In this document: positions 62,065 to 64,000 of the stretch, in pieces | How the letters are laid out: every line of letters begins with the position of its first letter | Numbering within the stretch: position 1 is the stretch's first letter | DNA from: Propionibacteriaceae bacterium | GTDB taxonomy: Bacteria > Actinomycetota > Actinomycetes > Propionibacteriales > Propionibacteriaceae | Direction: 5' to 3' | Assembly: GCA_031285845.1 (NCBI GenBank) | Contig: JAITVK010000032.1 | Span: forward strand, 62,001-126,000 | Length of the DNA: 64,000 nt | Program-made: the position numbers and the translations under genes | Notes under the pieces: model-generated | The model's database searches: none | What the model was told of the DNA's origin: nothing | What the model saw: the letters and a program-made list of their open reading frames with translations, nothing else

Positions 62065-63204
62065 TCACAGACCCAGTTGATCCGCGGTGTAGAAACCGGA
62101 GCCCACCAGCGCGGACTCCACAGTGTCCTTCGTCACGACCTGAGGATCCAGCAGGTACGACGGGACGACCTTGTTGCCGTTGTCGTAGGTCTCGGTGTCA
62201 TTGGTGTCGACCTTCGAGCCCTTGATGATCTGGTCGACCATCTTCGCGACCTGGTCGCCCAGGGAGCGAGTGTCCTTCCACACGGTCATCGACTGCTTGC
62301 CGTCGAGCATGTTCTTCACGTTCGCCAAGTCAGCGTCCTGACCGGTGATGATCGGCCAGTCGGTGCCCACGGTGTAACCGGCGCCTTCAAGCGCCTGCTC
62401 GATACCCAGAGCCAGAGAGTCGTTGGGAGACAAGACAGCGTTGACCTTCTTGCCACCGGTGTAGAACGAGTTCAAACGGTTCTGCATCTCAGATTGAGCG
62501 GTTTCCGACTTCCAGGCCTGGATGCCGATGCTCGCCCAGTCGTCGTTGGTGGCCGGAGCCTTGCCGGACGGCACGACGAGCTTGCCCGAGGTGACGTACG
62601 GGCTCAGGATGTCCCAAGCGCCGGAGAAGAAGAACTTAGCGTTGTTGTCATCGGGGGACCCGGCGAAGGGTTCCAGGTTGAACGGGCCAGCGGCGTTCTT
62701 CAGATCCAGCTGCTCTTCGATGTAGGTGCCTTGCAGTTTGCCGACCTGGTAGTTGTCGAAGGTGGCGTAGTAGTCGACGTTCGGAGTGTCGTTGATCAAC
62801 CGGTCGTACGCGATGACCTTGATTCCCTTGTCAGCCGCGGTTTGGAGCACCGGGCTCAGGGCCGTTCCGTCGATCGACGCGATGACGAGCACCTTCGGGT
62901 CGGAGTTGATCATGTTCTGAATCTGTGAGATCTGCTGATCAACCTTGTTGTCGGCGTACTGCAACGACGTGGTGTAGCCCATGCCTTCGAGCACCTCGAC
63001 CAGATGCGCGCCGTCGTTGTTCCACCGTTCCAGAGACTTGGTGGGCATCGCGATGCCGACCAAGCCACCGTCGGTGCTGGTCGCGGTGGTCGCTGCGCCG
63101 CTGGTCGAGGTTCCACCGGTGGCGTTGCGGTCTTGTGAACAAGCTGCCATGGACATCGCCAAGGCGACGCCAGTCAGGCCCGCCACGAGTGTCTTGAGTT
63201 TCAT
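62065..63204 (-). CDS. Multiple-sugar-binding lipoprotein (CUT2 periplasmic-binding type)
   Basis: A 379-residue binding protein of the ChvE/XylF group. Lipoprotein signal (LVAGLTGVALAMSMAAC, lipid Cys about residue 22), mature part GLVGIAMPTKSLERWNNDG..., NMINSDPKVLVIASIDGTAL, KVIAYDRLINDTPNVDYYATFDNYQVGKLQ, ending in the hinge segment. The R/D residues lining the sugar site (YDRLI, DSLALGIEQAL) are present. ATG 63204 with GGAGGAG upstream; the frame is open to 63294 across the palindrome region. First gene of the operon. Confidence 0.94.
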   Translation of the reverse strand: MKLKTLVAGLTGVALAMSMAACSQDRNATGGTSTSGAATTATSTDGGLVGIAMPTKSLERWNNDGAHLVEVLEGMGYTTSLQYADNKVDQQISQIQNMINSDPKVLVIASIDGTALSPVLQTAADKGIKVIAYDRLINDTPNVDYYATFDNYQVGKLQGTYIEEQLDLKNAAGPFNLEPFAGSPDDNNAKFFFSGAWDILSPYVTSGKLVVPSGKAPATNDDWASIGIQAWKSETAQSEMQNRLNSFYTGGKKVNAVLSPNDSLALGIEQALEGAGYTVGTDWPIITGQDADLANVKNMLDGKQSMTVWKDTRSLGDQVAKMVDQIIKGSKVDTNDTETYDNGNKVVPSYLLDPQVVTKDTVESALVGSGFYTADQLGL

Positions 63205-63293
63205 TCTCACTCCTCCTTGAGAGACTGCCTCCAGTCGCTTGCCGACTGGTGGAGGTTTCGGGATTGGTTCCCGATAAAGCAACACTAGGCACA

Positions 63294-63310
63294 TTGAGTT
63301 TGGAACTCAA
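63294..63310. promoter_or_regulatory. Palindromic operator upstream of the sugar operon
   Basis: TTGAGTTTGGAACTCAA, 7-bp arms around TGG, 90 bases before the binding-protein ATG and near the -35 position of that minus-strand promoter. A second palindrome, CGGGATTGGTTCCCG, lies at 63259-63273. Likely sites for the divergent ROK regulator. Confidence 0.55.
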
Positions 63311-63428
63311 ACCTATTGTTGGGTTGTTATGGAATTGTTACGTAGAGTCTCGAAGTCAAATCGGCGGGGCGTGTCTACCAGTGGATGGGCGATCCCGGCG
63401 TGACTGAGCCGTGTTGTAGGGTTGTGGC

Positions 63429-64000
63429 GTGGTGGCATCGACGGTGACTTTCGGATCGCAGAGTTCTCTGCGTGAAGCCAATCGTGGGCGCATTCTGGAA
63501 GTCATCCGAAAGTTTGGCGCTATCACGCAAGTCGAATTGGCCGATGCCACCGGCCTGAGTCCAGGGACGATCTCCGTCATCGTCAAAGAACTCCACGAAG
63601 CCGGAGTCATCACCACGAAACCGACCTCGCGCAACGGTCGCCGGGCAGTGCTGGTCACCTTGTCGCGTCGACTCGGCCTGGTCGCCGGAGTTGTCATCGG
63701 ACGCCGAGACATGCGGGTCGGCCTGGCCAGTCCGGCTGGTGAGATCCTGGCCGAACAACACCTGCCACTGGGCAACCAACACCGGGGCGACACCGGTCTG
63801 GATCGGGTGGCGCTGTTTGTCACCGACATGGTCGAACGCATCGGGGCCAATCGCGAAGAACTGCTCGGCGTCGGGTGCGGCATCGCCGCTCCGATCGATC
63901 GGGCCACTGGCATGATCTGCTCGCCCGGATTGATGCGCGGCTGGGACGACATCCCGATCGGGCAGTCCCTCCAATCGCGGATGGGGGTGCCGGTCGTGGT
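63429..64000 (+). CDS. ROK-family transcriptional regulator (partial, runs off window)
   Basis: The first 190 residues of an ROK repressor: winged HTH (SLREANRGRILEVIRKFGAITQVELADATGLSPGTISVIVKELHEAGVI), then the sugar-kinase-like domain (LVAGVVIGRRDMRVGLASPAGEILAE, LGVGCGIAAPIDRATGM). No stop codon before the window end. GTG 63429 has TAGGGT exactly six bases upstream, so it is probably leaderless. It faces the sugar importer and most likely represses it in the absence of the sugar (xylose or similar), binding the palindromes between them. Confidence 0.9.
   Translation, partial: MVASTVTFGSQSSLREANRGRILEVIRKFGAITQVELADATGLSPGTISVIVKELHEAGVITTKPTSRNGRRAVLVTLSRRLGLVAGVVIGRRDMRVGLASPAGEILAEQHLPLGNQHRGDTGLDRVALFVTDMVERIGANREELLGVGCGIAAPIDRATGMICSPGLMRGWDDIPIGQSLQSRMGVPVV

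Overview
This 64 kb window is from a high-GC Gram-positive chromosome (Actinomycetota) and contains the replication-origin region. The core block is the usual origin neighbourhood: parB and parA, rsmG, jag, yidC, yidD, rnpA and rpmH on the minus strand, then dnaA, an origin with many DnaA boxes, dnaN, recF and a DciA-like gene on the plus strand. A DciA (DUF721) gene after recF, a PadR/DUF1048/DrrAB-type exporter operon, a peptidoglycan-binding adaptor for a MacB-type exporter and many apparently leaderless promoters (TAnnnT six bases before the start codon) all fit Actinomycetota. A Propionibacteriaceae-like organism is a guess only.

Layout. 1-14.2 kb: an SDR dehydrogenase, an organophosphate-type MFS transporter, a methylguanine-DNA methyltransferase, a secreted carbohydrate-binding-domain lipoprotein with a DUF4956 membrane partner, a 1634-residue vWA surface protein with five near-identical repeats, and the padR-DUF1048-ABC exporter operon. 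14.2-20.5 kb: a tRNA-Ile(GAT) gene whose 3' end is one side of a 35-bp direct repeat bounding a 5.7-kb integrated element. The element carries a tyrosine integrase, an excisionase, a Rep with HUH endonuclease and superfamily 3 helicase motifs resembling CRESS-DNA virus Reps, an FtsK-like translocase, two small genes, and one divergent unknown gene. 20.5-43 kb: a decayed ATPase gene, a sugar ABC importer without its own ATPase, a MacB-type exporter next to a tiny secreted peptide and a lipoprotein, an operon of unknown membrane/secreted proteins, an MFS transporter, a macrodomain protein, a VapBC/FitAB-type toxin-antitoxin pair, a DEAD-box helicase and a hydroxyacid dehydrogenase. 43-59 kb: the origin block. 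59-64 kb: a multiple-sugar ABC importer (permease, double ATPase, binding protein) facing a ROK regulator that runs off the window.

Unusual points in the origin block: parA and parB are about 0.9 kb apart; a KdpD-like sensor lacking its kinase domain lies between parA and rsmG; a proline-rich membrane-anchored protein gene lies between dnaA and dnaN; RsmG has a long internal insertion; and gyrB does not follow recF/dciA. The strongest candidate for a little-described system is the 5.7-kb tRNA-Ile element. It combines a replicative CRESS-type Rep, an actinobacterial-style single-protein DNA translocase and a site-specific integrase. It also has matched pairs of 7-bp motifs near both ends that look like integrase arm sites, one further copy of which overlaps the predicted int promoter.
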